The notes under the pieces are model-generated. The model did no database searches. It was not told where the DNA came from and was given only the letters and a program-made list of their open reading frames with translations. Of a stretch of 64,000 nucleotides of DNA, positions 38,135 through 47,169 are shown one piece after another. The stretch is from JBCAXA01 sp038749025 (GTDB lineage Bacteria; Pseudomonadota; Gammaproteobacteria; Steroidobacterales; Woeseiaceae), in assembly GCA_038749025.1 (NCBI GenBank), contig JBCDIL010000013.1:30546-94545 (forward strand). The letters are read 5' to 3'. The position numbers were made by a program, and so were the translations under genes. Within the stretch, counting starts at the first letter, position 1. Each line of letters starts with the position of its first letter.

Positions 38135-39109
38135 CTAGCTGTTAATCAGCTGTAATTGACGCGCTCCGGTCCCAAAGTCCGCCGGCAGAGCGCTGCGCTG
38201 GCCTAACGCCAGCCATTCGGCATCGAAGCGGTTCCACAGCGATTCGCGCGGGTCATCCGAGTGGGCCACCGGCAGGAGACGCAGCTCAGCCGGCGCGCCA
38301 GTGATGTGATTGGCAATGGCCAAAACGGTCCGCGACGGGACAACGCTGTCAGCGAGGCCAACGCCGATAAAACACGGCACCCGCAGCCGATGTGCGAAGT
38401 GCAGGGCGTCGTAATACGCGAGCGTCGCGTTGACTTGGCTAGCCCGATGCGGCGCTGCGTCAAGAAACCGGCGCAGCTCCAGCGATGAGCCCGCCTCGGC
38501 TAGCCTGACCCGCTCGGCGTGCCAGCCGAGGGTGGGTTGCCCAGCGACGACGAGATCAAGATCGCTCACCAACGCGCCAGCCATGACCGCGAGCGCCCCG
38601 CCAAAGCTAAACCCTTGCAGCACGGTGCGTGCGACCCGCCACGACAGCAACAGGCGCGCGACGCGAATCGCCTGGACAACGTCCATTACGGCGCCACGCA
38701 AGATACTGGTCTGCGGCGTATCGATACCGGTGAGCACATAGCCGTCGCTAGAGCGCGGCCGGCTCGCCGAACGGCCATGGCCACGCACGTCGATGCCGCA
38801 GACGTGATAACCGGCAAGCGCCCACTCAAGCATGATGTCGTATTGCGAGTTGTAGCCGTGCGTATGCACGACCAATGGCCGCTGCTCGCCATCATCGTGA
38901 CTCATGAGGTAGCCGAGAATTGGCTCACCGCCGAGCGAGGTAAACGAGAGCCTATCGAGTGTCAGTCCCGGCCGCGGCGGAGCCGATCGCTGGCTCAGGG
39001 GTTCGGGGGCGGTTTGATCCAACGATAGCAACGTTGCTTGCCACAACGCGTCGAACTCGGCGGGTTCTTGCCTGAGGGGCTTGAAGGCGCGGATCGCCAG
39101 CATGCTCAT
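38135..39109 (-). CDS. Acetylxylan esterase / cephalosporin-deacetylase type alpha/beta hydrolase
   Basis: A 324-residue serine hydrolase. THGYNSQYDIMLEW is the oxyanion region, GIDVRGHGRSA a typical strand-turn, and the nucleophile is in QGFSFGGALA (AXE1 enzymes usually have GxSQGG). The acid is in GVGLADSVVPS and the histidine in PVAHSDD. These features fit the AXE1 / cephalosporin C deacetylase family acting on acetylated sugars. No signal peptide. The longer frame overlaps the divergent gene; I use the ATG at 39109, at the start of conserved sequence, although its ribosome site is weak. Confidence 0.8.
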   Translation of the reverse strand: MSMLAIRAFKPLRQEPAEFDALWQATLLSLDQTAPEPLSQRSAPPRPGLTLDRLSFTSLGGEPILGYLMSHDDGEQRPLVVHTHGYNSQYDIMLEWALAGYHVCGIDVRGHGRSASRPRSSDGYVLTGIDTPQTSILRGAVMDVVQAIRVARLLLSWRVARTVLQGFSFGGALAVMAGALVSDLDLVVAGQPTLGWHAERVRLAEAGSSLELRRFLDAAPHRASQVNATLAYYDALHFAHRLRVPCFIGVGLADSVVPSRTVLAIANHITGAPAELRLLPVAHSDDPRESLWNRFDAEWLALGQRSALPADFGTGARQLQLINS

Positions 39110-39151
39110 CGTCGTTGTTCCGTCATAACCGTTCGTGGCATCGTGCGTACG

Positions 39152-41125
39152 ATGGAATCGTTCGATGCTTACCTGACCGAACTCGCCGATCATAGCGCAT
39201 GGCGTGGGCTTCGGCGTGACCGACTGATTCGCTTTATCGAGAGCGCGCAACGGCGCGAGTTGGCCGCCGACGAGATGCTGTTTCAGCAGTACCACCCCGC
39301 CGAGTGGTTCTATCTGTTGTTCGACGGTGAGCTGCAGCACCTAGGAGCCGCGGCATTACCGGGCGACATCTTGCCGTTCGATCCTATAACCAGGCAGTTT
39401 GCGCCCGTTGGGTGGTCCGGATTCTTACCGTCGCAACGCTACGGCACCAGCGTCGTAGCCAAACGCGACGCGGTTCTGGCGGCATGGCGACACGCCGACT
39501 TGGCCGGTCTGTTCTACGTCGATCCAGAATTGGCCGTGCGGTTTTTTGACTTGGTGCTCGCCGGTGTTACCGCACAGCTGTTTGACCTAAGAACGCGTCG
39601 CCTTGAGGAGCTCGGCCAAGCGATCGCTTCACATCCGTCCAACAGCATCGCTGAGTCGGTGCCCCTCGCGGGGCATGCAGCGGCAACCATGCGCCGCTCA
39701 GCGTTCTTCTCTCGCTTCGACGACACGTCGATCGATAAGCTTGCGACGGCAGCGGAACTCCTATCGTTCGCCCCGGACGAGGTGTTTTGCCAGCAAGATC
39801 AGCCAACGGGCGGTTTGATGTTGCTCGCCCGCGGTCGCTGCGAGGCGTGGTTTGAAGCGACGGACAAAGAGCTATCGTTTTATACCGTCGATCGCGAAGT
39901 GGCTGTGGTCGGTGGCGTACCGGCCGGCGACTCGTTCGTCGCTGAAGCGTCAGTGGTCGCGCGATCGCCGTGCTTTGTGTATCGACTACCGGACGCAGCG
40001 TTAAGAGGCCTTGCGCTGACCGATCCCGAGTTTGGCCGAGCGTTTCAACAACGCGTGTTAGCGCGTTTGTCGGGACTCTTGTCAACGATGCGCGTGGTGT
40101 CGGATCGGCGCACGACCGACCCAGAGGCCGCGACGGTTGGCAGTTTAATTGCGAACAAGCAGTCCCGCTTACCGGTGACGTCGTCGCTCTACCGCGTACC
40201 GCATCTGCTGGCCAATAAGTTGACGCACCCGAACGCATTCGCCACCTTGGCGACCGTGGCTGCGACCGGCACCTATGAGGAGCGCTTGGTCGCAAATCAA
40301 TGCCGTCGGGTAACGGCGGCGCTGGCCGCCGAGCACGCTTTTTTTTACGCTGTTATGGAAACGTGCGAAGCGGTCATTTCGGCACCGGAGTCCGAATCGG
40401 CCGAGCAGATTCGCGAACGCTGTGACACTGGCGTTCTGAATGCATTCGCCTGCTTGGAGACCGTTGCGGACGGCACCGATCGATTGCCGCGCGAGCCAGG
40501 GCACGTCTTTGTGCTGAATCATTTGGCGTGTCCGGAATACTACGAGCTACCCAACCGCTATCATTTCTCGTTCGATACGGCGTTCGTGGCGGCACTGCTT
40601 TTTCGTCACTATGGCCAGAGCGCACTGCGCGTCGTCCGAGAGAGTCCCGACGCCGAGTTCGGCCACAATTTGTTTTACCGGCGCTTAGGCCACATTACCG
40701 TACCGACCGTCGAGTCAGGCCTGAGCGCGATTAGCGATGCCGAGCTCGCCGAGCGCCGCCGCCAAGCCGGCGAGCGGTTCCTGAATGCGGCGGGTGGCGT
40801 GCTGGCCAGCGGCGTCAACGTGGTCGTTTGCCCAGAGGGCCAAAGCCAACGGATCGAGCAGTCGCCAGGGCATTTCCATAGCGGGGCGTTTCGATTGGCA
40901 CAACGGGCAGGCGTCAGCGTCGTACCGATTTGCGTGGCGGGATTTCATCGTCGATTCAAAGACGGTCCGCTGCTTGCGCACGTTCTGCCACCCATCGATT
41001 GCGACACGTGTGCAGGAACCCCTCGCGAGCTCGCCGATGCGTGCAGAAATGCGATGGCGGGCGCGCTGCCCGATTTAATCCTGGCGTCCGAGCGCCAAGC
41101 CGTATTGCCGCCAGAGGGCGTTTAA
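39152..41125 (+). CDS. Cyclic-nucleotide-binding-like / glycerophospholipid acyltransferase fusion
   Basis: A 657-residue multidomain protein. Residues about 20-150 and 190-310 look like two tandem cyclic-nucleotide-binding (CNBD) beta-rolls (for example FQQYHPAEWFYLLFDGELQ and FCQQDQPTGGLMLLARGRC), but neither shows the canonical phosphate-binding arginine cassette. The C-terminal 200 residues match PlsC-like acyltransferases: VLNHLACPEYY in place of the usual H-x4-D motif (here H-x4-E), and VCPEGQSQ in place of FPEGTRS. It has no membrane helix. It might be a sensor-controlled lipid acyltransferase; the ligand and acyl acceptor are unknown. ATG at 39152 is chosen over an upstream in-frame start that overlaps the esterase gene. 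Confidence 0.78.
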   Translation: MESFDAYLTELADHSAWRGLRRDRLIRFIESAQRRELAADEMLFQQYHPAEWFYLLFDGELQHLGAAALPGDILPFDPITRQFAPVGWSGFLPSQRYGTSVVAKRDAVLAAWRHADLAGLFYVDPELAVRFFDLVLAGVTAQLFDLRTRRLEELGQAIASHPSNSIAESVPLAGHAAATMRRSAFFSRFDDTSIDKLATAAELLSFAPDEVFCQQDQPTGGLMLLARGRCEAWFEATDKELSFYTVDREVAVVGGVPAGDSFVAEASVVARSPCFVYRLPDAALRGLALTDPEFGRAFQQRVLARLSGLLSTMRVVSDRRTTDPEAATVGSLIANKQSRLPVTSSLYRVPHLLANKLTHPNAFATLATVAATGTYEERLVANQCRRVTAALAAEHAFFYAVMETCEAVISAPESESAEQIRERCDTGVLNAFACLETVADGTDRLPREPGHVFVLNHLACPEYYELPNRYHFSFDTAFVAALLFRHYGQSALRVVRESPDAEFGHNLFYRRLGHITVPTVESGLSAISDAELAERRRQAGERFLNAAGGVLASGVNVVVCPEGQSQRIEQSPGHFHSGAFRLAQRAGVSVVPICVAGFHRRFKDGPLLAHVLPPIDCDTCAGTPRELADACRNAMAGALPDLILASERQAVLPPEGV

Positions 41126-41217
41126 ACGTTCGATTTAAGTCCTCGTGATTCGCGCCGACACCTATGCTGGGGGCCGCTCTACGGTCCCGCTTTGTTAGGT
41201 TAAGGCACGCACCACCG

Positions 41218-42447
41218 ATGATTGATTCGCCGCATGCGAAACAGCTCGCCGACGGATTCCGTTGGTTGCGTTTCGGCACATCCCTCGAGGGTGAGTTTCG
41301 CGAGCAACACTTAGCCTCCATTCGGCCACGGATTCTCATTTGCATTGTCCTGTCGATGGCATTTTCCTTGTTTGCGGCGTTCAGTAACCGCAGCGCAGCA
41401 GCGGTGGTAGCCAGTACCGACCCGGCGTTGCTCGACACGCTGCGCGTGTTCGTCGTTCGACCGCTGAGTTTGGCCATGTTGCTCATCGCGTTTGTAGCGC
41501 CGCTATACCGGCGTCTGTGGCTGACGTCGACGCCACTGATTCTGGCGCTTATTGGGAGTTATGGGGCGATCGCGACAGCCGGCCATGTCGCCGATGGTAA
41601 TCAGCAGGCGTTCGTTGCGATGCTGTCGGGGTTCTTGGCGGTCTATCTGCTAATGGGTATGTTGTTTTGGCATGCGCTGATCGTCGCAGCGACCATAAGC
41701 GTGACTTACTTGCTGAGTTTGTTGCAGGTGGAGGCTAGCGCGAGTGCGCTGCGCTTCGAGGCGATCACGTTGGTCGCCATGAGCGTATTGGCGTTGGTGT
41801 TCATCTACCACCTTGAACACAGCTTACGCGAGTCATTCCTGCAGCGGCGCGTGCTACAAGACCTAGGCGAGCACGACGGATTGACGGGCCTGCGAAACCG
41901 ACGCGCGTTTGATGCCAGCTTGCAGAATCTGTGGCGACAGGCGCTTCGCGATGGTCAGACGCTGGGACTATTGATGATCGATGTCGACCACTTCAAACCG
42001 TATAACGACCACTACGGTCATCAAGCGGGCGACCGTTGCTTAGCGAAGATAGGCGCCCTGCTGGCCGACGGTGTCCGACGACCCCTCGATGTTGCAGCGC
42101 GTATTGGCGGTGAAGAGTTTGCGATATTGCTCTATGGCGCCGATGCCGAGCACGTTCTTGCGGTGGCCGACAGCATCGTCGCTAACGTTCGGCTGGCGCG
42201 GTTACCGCACGCCAAGTCGAGCGTCTCGGAGCGCGTCACGGTCAGTGTCGGTGCTAGTGTCATCTCACCACGCGCGGACCGCAGCCCGGCGAGCCTGATG
42301 CAGTATGTTGATGAGGCGCTTTATCAGGCCAAAGAAACCGGTCGCGACAAAGTGGTGTTCCGCGAACACGGTTACGACAAAGTCGTCACCGGGGTTTTTC
42401 GTAAAGATCGCGCCGACGACGCGGCCAACGCCGCGCCGTCGGCGTAG
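41218..42447 (+). CDS. Membrane-bound diguanylate cyclase
   Basis: A 409-residue protein making cyclic di-GMP. The N-terminal 200 residues carry about six hydrophobic helices (ILICIVLSMAFSLFAAFS and following) with no cytosolic sensor that I recognise. The GGDEF domain starts near DGLTGLRNRRAF, with substrate contacts in DVDHFKPYNDHYGHQAGD and active motif GGEEF. An RxxD inhibitory site (RPLD) sits five residues before it, so product feedback is likely. I prefer the ATG at 41218, about 12 bases after AAGG. It follows the CNBD-acyltransferase gene in the same direction; whether they act together is unknown. Confidence 0.9.
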   Translation: MIDSPHAKQLADGFRWLRFGTSLEGEFREQHLASIRPRILICIVLSMAFSLFAAFSNRSAAAVVASTDPALLDTLRVFVVRPLSLAMLLIAFVAPLYRRLWLTSTPLILALIGSYGAIATAGHVADGNQQAFVAMLSGFLAVYLLMGMLFWHALIVAATISVTYLLSLLQVEASASALRFEAITLVAMSVLALVFIYHLEHSLRESFLQRRVLQDLGEHDGLTGLRNRRAFDASLQNLWRQALRDGQTLGLLMIDVDHFKPYNDHYGHQAGDRCLAKIGALLADGVRRPLDVAARIGGEEFAILLYGADAEHVLAVADSIVANVRLARLPHAKSSVSERVTVSVGASVISPRADRSPASLMQYVDEALYQAKETGRDKVVFREHGYDKVVTGVFRKDRADDAANAAPSA

Positions 42448-42450
42448 CGT

Positions 42451-44634
42451 TTACCCGTCGCGTACCTGAGTCGCGATCGGTAATGCGGTGACGACCTGGC
42501 CGGTCGCGGCGGCGATCGCGTTCGCCAGCGCTGGCGCGACCGGCGGTGTGCCCGGCTCGCCCACACCGGTGGGTGCCTCGCCTGAATTGACGATTTGGAC
42601 GTCGATATCCGGCATTTCGTGAATTCTCAGCGGACGGTACGTATCAAAGTTCTTCTGATCAACAACGCCATCGGTCATTGTCACCGCTTCGCGCAGCGCC
42701 GCCGATAAGCCGTAACCGATACCCCCTTCCATCTGCGCCTTGACGACATCGGGGGTTAGCGCGAAACCACAGTCGACCGCACAGACCACGCGATCGACCG
42801 TTAGCTCACCGGATTCGCTGATGGTGACATCGGCCACTTGGGCAACAAACGAGTTGAACGACTTGTGCAAAGCAATGCCGCGACCGCGGCCGGCTTCTAG
42901 CGACTCGCCCCAGCCCGCCGCTTCGGCCGCTTTGTTTAACACGGCTAGGAATCGAGGCTGACCTTCGAGTAACCGCCGTCGCAGCTCAAGCGGGTCTTGT
43001 CCCGCCTCGCGGGCCAGTTGATCGAGAAACACTTCCGTGGCGTAGGCCGTATGGGTATGCCCAACCGATCGCCACCACAAGACCGGCACGCCGGTGTCGG
43101 CGAGGTGCAGATCAACCCGCAAATTCGGGATGGCGTACGGTAATTCGCGCGCACCTTCGACAGCGGATGGGTCGATGCCGTTTTCCATCATCGCTTCGAA
43201 CGGTGTGCCTTTGGCGATCGATTGCGACACGATTCGCTGGTCCCAGCCGGTGATGGTGCCGTCGGCGGCGAGGCTGCCAGTAATGCGATGGATTGCCATC
43301 GGCCGATATCGCCCACCCGTGACATCGTCTTCGCGAGACCAGATAACTTTTACGGGGCGTTTATCCGTTTGCGCCATCGCAATGCTCACCGCTTCGCCAA
43401 CCACGTCGGCATCAGGGGTCGCCCGCCGGCCGAAGCTGCCGCCGGCGTATTGCGTGTGAATAGTGACCTTTGCAGGGTCGACACCGGCGATCGCGGCCGC
43501 CACGGCTTGGTCGACGGTTTGCAATTGCGAGCCGGTCCACAGCTCGACTCCGTCCGCGGTGACTTCGGCGATGCAGTCAAGCGGTTCCATCGTCGTATGC
43601 GCGAGGAACGGAAACTCGAAATCGGTGGTAAGCGTCGTTGCCGCATCGGCAACCGCAACGCTCGTGTCGCCCTCGTTCCGTGTGACGATGCCTGGCTTAT
43701 CAAGGAAGGCGCGAAAATCACGGCGGATTTGCTCGGTACCGCGCATTTCTGCGGTACTGTCGTCCCATTCAATAACCAGCGCTTGGCGCCCTTTTGTTGC
43801 GCTGTGGAAACTGTCGGCCAACACGGCAATGCCGCGCGGAATCTCGACGACCTCCTCAACGCCAGGAACGGCAAGCGCGGCGCTCGCGTCAACGTTGGTG
43901 GCGCGTCCGCCAAAGCGCGGCGGTCGAGCGACGACGGCAATGCGCATGCCGGGCCGGCTTAGATCCATCGTGAATTGTTGGCTGCCGTCGGTCTTGGCTG
44001 CCGAGTCCAAGCGCGGCAAGTGCGTGCCTAGCAGCGTAAATTCACTGGGGTCTTTAAGCGTCGGCTCAGCCGGTGGCGTGATCTTGCTCGCGGCCGCAGC
44101 GAGTTCGCCGAATGTCGCGATCTTATCGCCAGCGATAACTTGGCCACGTTCTACACGCGTTGCAGCGCTGTCGACTTGCCAGCGTTCGGCCGCCGCTGCC
44201 CGTAGCATCTCACGCGCCGCCGCCGCGGCGTTGCGCAACTGCATCCAACTGTTGGCAATCGATGTTGAGCCACCGGTGCCTTGCGTTGGGCCAAAGAACA
44301 GATTGTTGTAGCGCGACGCGTCGGCCGGGGCGAACTCGGTACGCATCTGTACCCATTCAGCCCCGAGTTCCTCGGCAACGATCGCGGCAAGACCGGTCGT
44401 CGTGCCTTGACCTTTGTCGAGGTGTTTGACGATCACGGTAATCGCGTTGTCGCTGCCGATCCGAATAAACGTATTCAGGTCGCTCAGCGTGGCCGGCTCA
44501 GGCGCTGCGGCTGGGGGCGTAGCGCTAGGCGGCTGCGTGTCGCTGCAACCGACGGCAAAGCCGGCGGTACCGAGCGAAACGACTTGAACAAAACGACGGC
44601 GACTGAGGCGGGTATCGATCGATCGAGCGGCCAT
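42451..44634 (-). CDS. Isoquinoline 1-oxidoreductase-like molybdopterin subunit (xanthine dehydrogenase family)
   Basis: Large catalytic subunit, 727 residues, of a molybdenum hydroxylase of the IorB type. The N-terminus carries a Tat signal (SRRRFVQVVSLGTAG), and a cysteine after the signal gives a lipobox-like AVGC. Conserved segments include GGSTSIANSW, AHTTMEPLDCIAEV, YAGGSFGRRA and GVGEPGTPPVAPALANAI (the molybdopterin glutamate). Its stop/start spacing with the small 2Fe-2S gene upstream on the same strand is two bases. The partner oxidises N-heterocycles or aldehydes in known cases; the substrate here is unknown. The periplasmic location implies a membrane electron acceptor. Confidence 0.88.
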   Translation of the reverse strand: MAARSIDTRLSRRRFVQVVSLGTAGFAVGCSDTQPPSATPPAAAPEPATLSDLNTFIRIGSDNAITVIVKHLDKGQGTTTGLAAIVAEELGAEWVQMRTEFAPADASRYNNLFFGPTQGTGGSTSIANSWMQLRNAAAAAREMLRAAAAERWQVDSAATRVERGQVIAGDKIATFGELAAAASKITPPAEPTLKDPSEFTLLGTHLPRLDSAAKTDGSQQFTMDLSRPGMRIAVVARPPRFGGRATNVDASAALAVPGVEEVVEIPRGIAVLADSFHSATKGRQALVIEWDDSTAEMRGTEQIRRDFRAFLDKPGIVTRNEGDTSVAVADAATTLTTDFEFPFLAHTTMEPLDCIAEVTADGVELWTGSQLQTVDQAVAAAIAGVDPAKVTIHTQYAGGSFGRRATPDADVVGEAVSIAMAQTDKRPVKVIWSREDDVTGGRYRPMAIHRITGSLAADGTITGWDQRIVSQSIAKGTPFEAMMENGIDPSAVEGARELPYAIPNLRVDLHLADTGVPVLWWRSVGHTHTAYATEVFLDQLAREAGQDPLELRRRLLEGQPRFLAVLNKAAEAAGWGESLEAGRGRGIALHKSFNSFVAQVADVTISESGELTVDRVVCAVDCGFALTPDVVKAQMEGGIGYGLSAALREAVTMTDGVVDQKNFDTYRPLRIHEMPDIDVQIVNSGEAPTGVGEPGTPPVAPALANAIAAATGQVVTALPIATQVRDG

Positions 44635-44636
44635 GA

Positions 44637-45101
44637 TTATGCGTCCTCCGCTTGGTCAGCGGCGCGGTGGATAGCGGCTCGAATGCGGTGGTAGGTCGCG
44701 CAGCGACATAGGTTGCCTGCCATTTGTCGATCGATGTCCTCGTCGCTTGGTGTTGGGTTCGCCTCCAGCAGCGCTGTGGCTGACATGATCTGCCCGCTTT
44801 GGCAGTAGCCGCATTGCACAACGTCGAGGTCACGCCAGGCTGCCTGAACGGCAGTGGCCGTCGGGCCGCCCAGCCCTTCAATCGTCGTTACTGAGCGACC
44901 GGCAACCGCAGACACCGGCAACACGCAGCTGCGCGTCGCATTGCCGTCAATGTGAACCGTGCAAGCGCCGCATTGAGCGATACCGCAGCCAAATTTCGTA
45001 CCGGTCTTGCCGAGATCCTCACGTAACACCCACAGCAATGGCTTATCACTGGGTGCATCCGTTTCGACGGTTTCTCCGTTTAGCGAAAATTTCACTGACA
45101 T
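44637..45101 (-). CDS. (2Fe-2S)-binding subunit of the IorAB-like oxidoreductase
   Basis: A 154-residue small subunit carrying two [2Fe-2S] clusters that pass electrons from the molybdenum subunit. The plant-type cluster cysteines are in FGCGIAQCGACTVHIDG with a later cysteine in TRSCVLPV. The second cluster uses QCGYCQSGQ and NLCRCATYHRI. I chose the ATG at 45101, which follows GGAGGG. No FAD subunit is present nearby, consistent with the two-subunit isoquinoline oxidoreductase type. Confidence 0.92.
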   Translation of the reverse strand: MSVKFSLNGETVETDAPSDKPLLWVLREDLGKTGTKFGCGIAQCGACTVHIDGNATRSCVLPVSAVAGRSVTTIEGLGGPTATAVQAAWRDLDVVQCGYCQSGQIMSATALLEANPTPSDEDIDRQMAGNLCRCATYHRIRAAIHRAADQAEDA

Positions 45102-45268
45102 TTCGGCCCTCCACGGCATGTCTGGCTGGGCGAGCATACTTCGCCCACACTGGCTCCCAGACTACACCCACGGTCGGACCGCGCACAGTCCAGGTTAGTC
45201 GGATTGGTTATATCGAGTGCTACCGTGGTTCGACGCCAGATGCACAGCCGAAGAGCCGTTGGCCAAAC

Positions 45269-45305
45269 CAAAAAAAAGCCGGACGGTCGTCGCGACCGCC
45301 CGGCT
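45269..45305 (-). terminator. Rho-independent terminator of the PEP-CTERM gene
   Basis: On the minus strand AGCCGG-GC-GGTCG, loop CGA, CGACC-GT-CCGGCT, then eight T. The stem has a two-base mismatched bulge in the middle. It lies about 26 bases after the PEP-CTERM stop codon. Confidence 0.85.
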
Positions 45306-45330
45306 ATTCGTACGTTCTGGTTTTTCGGTG

Positions 45331-46047
45331 TTAGGCGCGGCGGCGGCGACGAGCGACCAACAAGGCGAGTCCTGGGACGAGCAGCGTGAGCGTGCCTGGA
45401 GCTGGAACATCAACGACGGTAATGCAACCGCCATGACGGCGTTCGTTCTTGCAATAATGACCGTCGTTGTGCGTGTCGTACCACCCTTGGGTGCGAAAGC
45501 CATACTCGACCAAACCGTGTTCGTTACCGACCGCGCTAAGGCCGAACGCTGGGTGGAACCAGATACCGACTTTGGGACCGAAGCTTATGCCCGAACCCGT
45601 CAGCTGCCCATTGATATTGGCCGCGTTGATCGACAGCGACGCAACATCGCCGTTGGTTTCGTATGCGCCTCCGAAATAGCCGAGAAAATCGGTTGTTAGG
45701 TAACTCGCTGAGTTGTTCAGGCCGTTATAGGCATACGCCCAAACGTTCTCGCTTGCACGGTCGAAATACAAAATGGCGAGTTCATCGTTCGCCTGCTTAG
45801 GGTTTGGACCTTCGCTGACGACAAGCCAGCCACCGTCGGCGACTAGGTTGCGGTAGTCGACCTCAAACGAGAAGTCTTGGGTCATTGAGTTATACGTCAT
45901 CGAAATCGAATCGTAGCCGGCGCCGGAACCACCGCCAAAGTTGCGTGGACTAGCACTATCGTATTGATAAATAGGGCCAGCTTGAGCCGTAGCGGCAAGC
46001 GCTACTGACACGACGATCGTCGATAACGAGAATGTTGCTTTTTTCAT
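45331..46047 (-). CDS. PEP-CTERM sorting domain protein
   Basis: A 238-residue exported protein. The signal peptide (KKATFSLSTIVVSVALAATAQ) is cleaved near AQA. The C-terminus has the sorting signal: VPAPGTLTLLVPGLALLVA followed by RRRRRA, i.e. motif, transmembrane helix and basic tail, a VPxPG variant of PEP-CTERM. The middle is a beta-rich domain of unknown type. An exosortase, not present in this window, would cleave and sort it to the cell surface or into exopolysaccharide. I place the start at the ATG 46047, which follows AGGTGGG and lies just downstream of a sigma-54 promoter; a longer frame starting at 46158 would include that promoter. Confidence 0.88.
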   Translation of the reverse strand: MKKATFSLSTIVVSVALAATAQAGPIYQYDSASPRNFGGGSGAGYDSISMTYNSMTQDFSFEVDYRNLVADGGWLVVSEGPNPKQANDELAILYFDRASENVWAYAYNGLNNSASYLTTDFLGYFGGAYETNGDVASLSINAANINGQLTGSGISFGPKVGIWFHPAFGLSAVGNEHGLVEYGFRTQGWYDTHNDGHYCKNERRHGGCITVVDVPAPGTLTLLVPGLALLVARRRRRA

Positions 46048-46083
46048 GATCCCACCTAACGCCTTCGTTGTTTCAATGGAAAC

Positions 46084-46099
46084 AGCAAGTGCTATGCCA
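46084..46099 (-). promoter_or_regulatory. Sigma-54 promoter of the PEP-CTERM gene
   Basis: On the minus strand TGGCATAGCACTTGCT has GG at -24 and GC at -12 with the required 10-base spacing of the sigma-54 consensus TGGCACG-N4-TTGCW. The predicted start is about 46073, giving a leader of roughly 26 bases before the ATG at 46047. PEP-CTERM genes are known to be controlled by RpoN with the PrsK/PrsR system. Confidence 0.7.
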
Positions 46100-46260
46100 G
46101 TCCTAAAAAAAATATATAAAACAATAATTTGCATTTTTTTCTCCGTGTTTCGTCGCAACTTAGTTTCGCCGTTGTAAATTCTGCCGACAGCTTCGCGACA
46201 TAACAGCGTTTTAGCGCTAGCCGGTGCTACCCTTGCGACGCACCCGTTACGAGAGCCACC

Positions 46261-47166
46261 GTGTCGTATTCAGCCCATAGCCACGCAGCGGATCCGCGCA
46301 ACGCGTCGATTTTGATCGACATCAATGGCGAGCTCGTTCCGCGCGCCGAGGCCCGTGTCTCTGTTTTTGACTCGGCTTTCATGCTGGGCGACGGCATTTG
46401 GGAAGGGCTGCGTGTCTACGCAGGTCGGATCGCGTTCTTGGACCGCCACTTCGACCGCTTGTACGCCGCTGCGAAAGCCCTCGACTTTGACATCGGCATA
46501 AATCGAGCGGCCCTTGCCGACCGACTCTATGCGACGCTTGCCGCGAACGGCATGCGCGATGGTGTCCACATACGCTTGATGGTCAGCCGCGGCACAAAAT
46601 CAACGCCCTATCAGGATCCGCGCGTGACGGTCGGCCCGGCAACGATCGTGATCATCGCCGAGTACAAGTCGTCGACGGCGCAAGCCGAAGAGCGAGCGCT
46701 GTCGCTTTTCACCGTGCACGTACGACGTGGCTATGCCGACGTCCAAGACCCAGGGCTCAATACCCATTCCAAATTGAACTGCATATTCGCGTGTATTCAA
46801 GCGACTAAAGCGGGCGCCGATGAGGCGCTGATGCTCGACCCGCACGGCTTCGTTGCCACCTGCAACAGCACGCATTTTTTTATCGTCAAGCGTCGTGAGT
46901 TGTGGACATCGACCGGCGACTATTGTCTCGATGGCATCACCCGCGGTGTTGTCATCGAGCTGGCCGAGCGCAACGGCTACCGTGTCCGGCAGCGCAATTT
47001 CACGGTCGCTGATGTTTACGCGGCGGACGAGGCTTTCGTTACGGGCACGTTTGCCGGTCTGGTGCCTGTCGCGAGCGTCGACGGCAGAGCGATCGGCGAC
47101 GGACAACGACCGGTAATGGCCTCCCTGCAGGAACTGTACATGGCTGCGGCAACGACGGCCGACTAA
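46261..47166 (+). CDS. Class IV (branched-chain type) PLP aminotransferase
   Basis: A 301-residue fold-type IV aminotransferase. The PLP lysine is in NTHSKLNCIFA, and other class IV features are SVFDSAFMLGDGIWEGLR at the N-terminus and DGITRGVVIELA near the phosphate site, followed by EAFVTGTFAGLVPV. It resembles IlvE more than D-amino acid transaminase, but substrate cannot be fixed. GTG start. It ends three bases before the sulfotransferase-like gene; the two form a recurrent pair. Confidence 0.85.
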   Translation: MSYSAHSHAADPRNASILIDINGELVPRAEARVSVFDSAFMLGDGIWEGLRVYAGRIAFLDRHFDRLYAAAKALDFDIGINRAALADRLYATLAANGMRDGVHIRLMVSRGTKSTPYQDPRVTVGPATIVIIAEYKSSTAQAEERALSLFTVHVRRGYADVQDPGLNTHSKLNCIFACIQATKAGADEALMLDPHGFVATCNSTHFFIVKRRELWTSTGDYCLDGITRGVVIELAERNGYRVRQRNFTVADVYAADEAFVTGTFAGLVPVASVDGRAIGDGQRPVMASLQELYMAAATTAD

Positions 47167-47169
47167 ACG

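Noticed and set aside
46066..46083. Hairpin TGTTTC-AATG-GAAACA as a riboswitch of the PEP-CTERM gene
   Set aside because: Six base pairs in a short leader is too little to support a riboswitch; it overlaps the sigma-54 start region.
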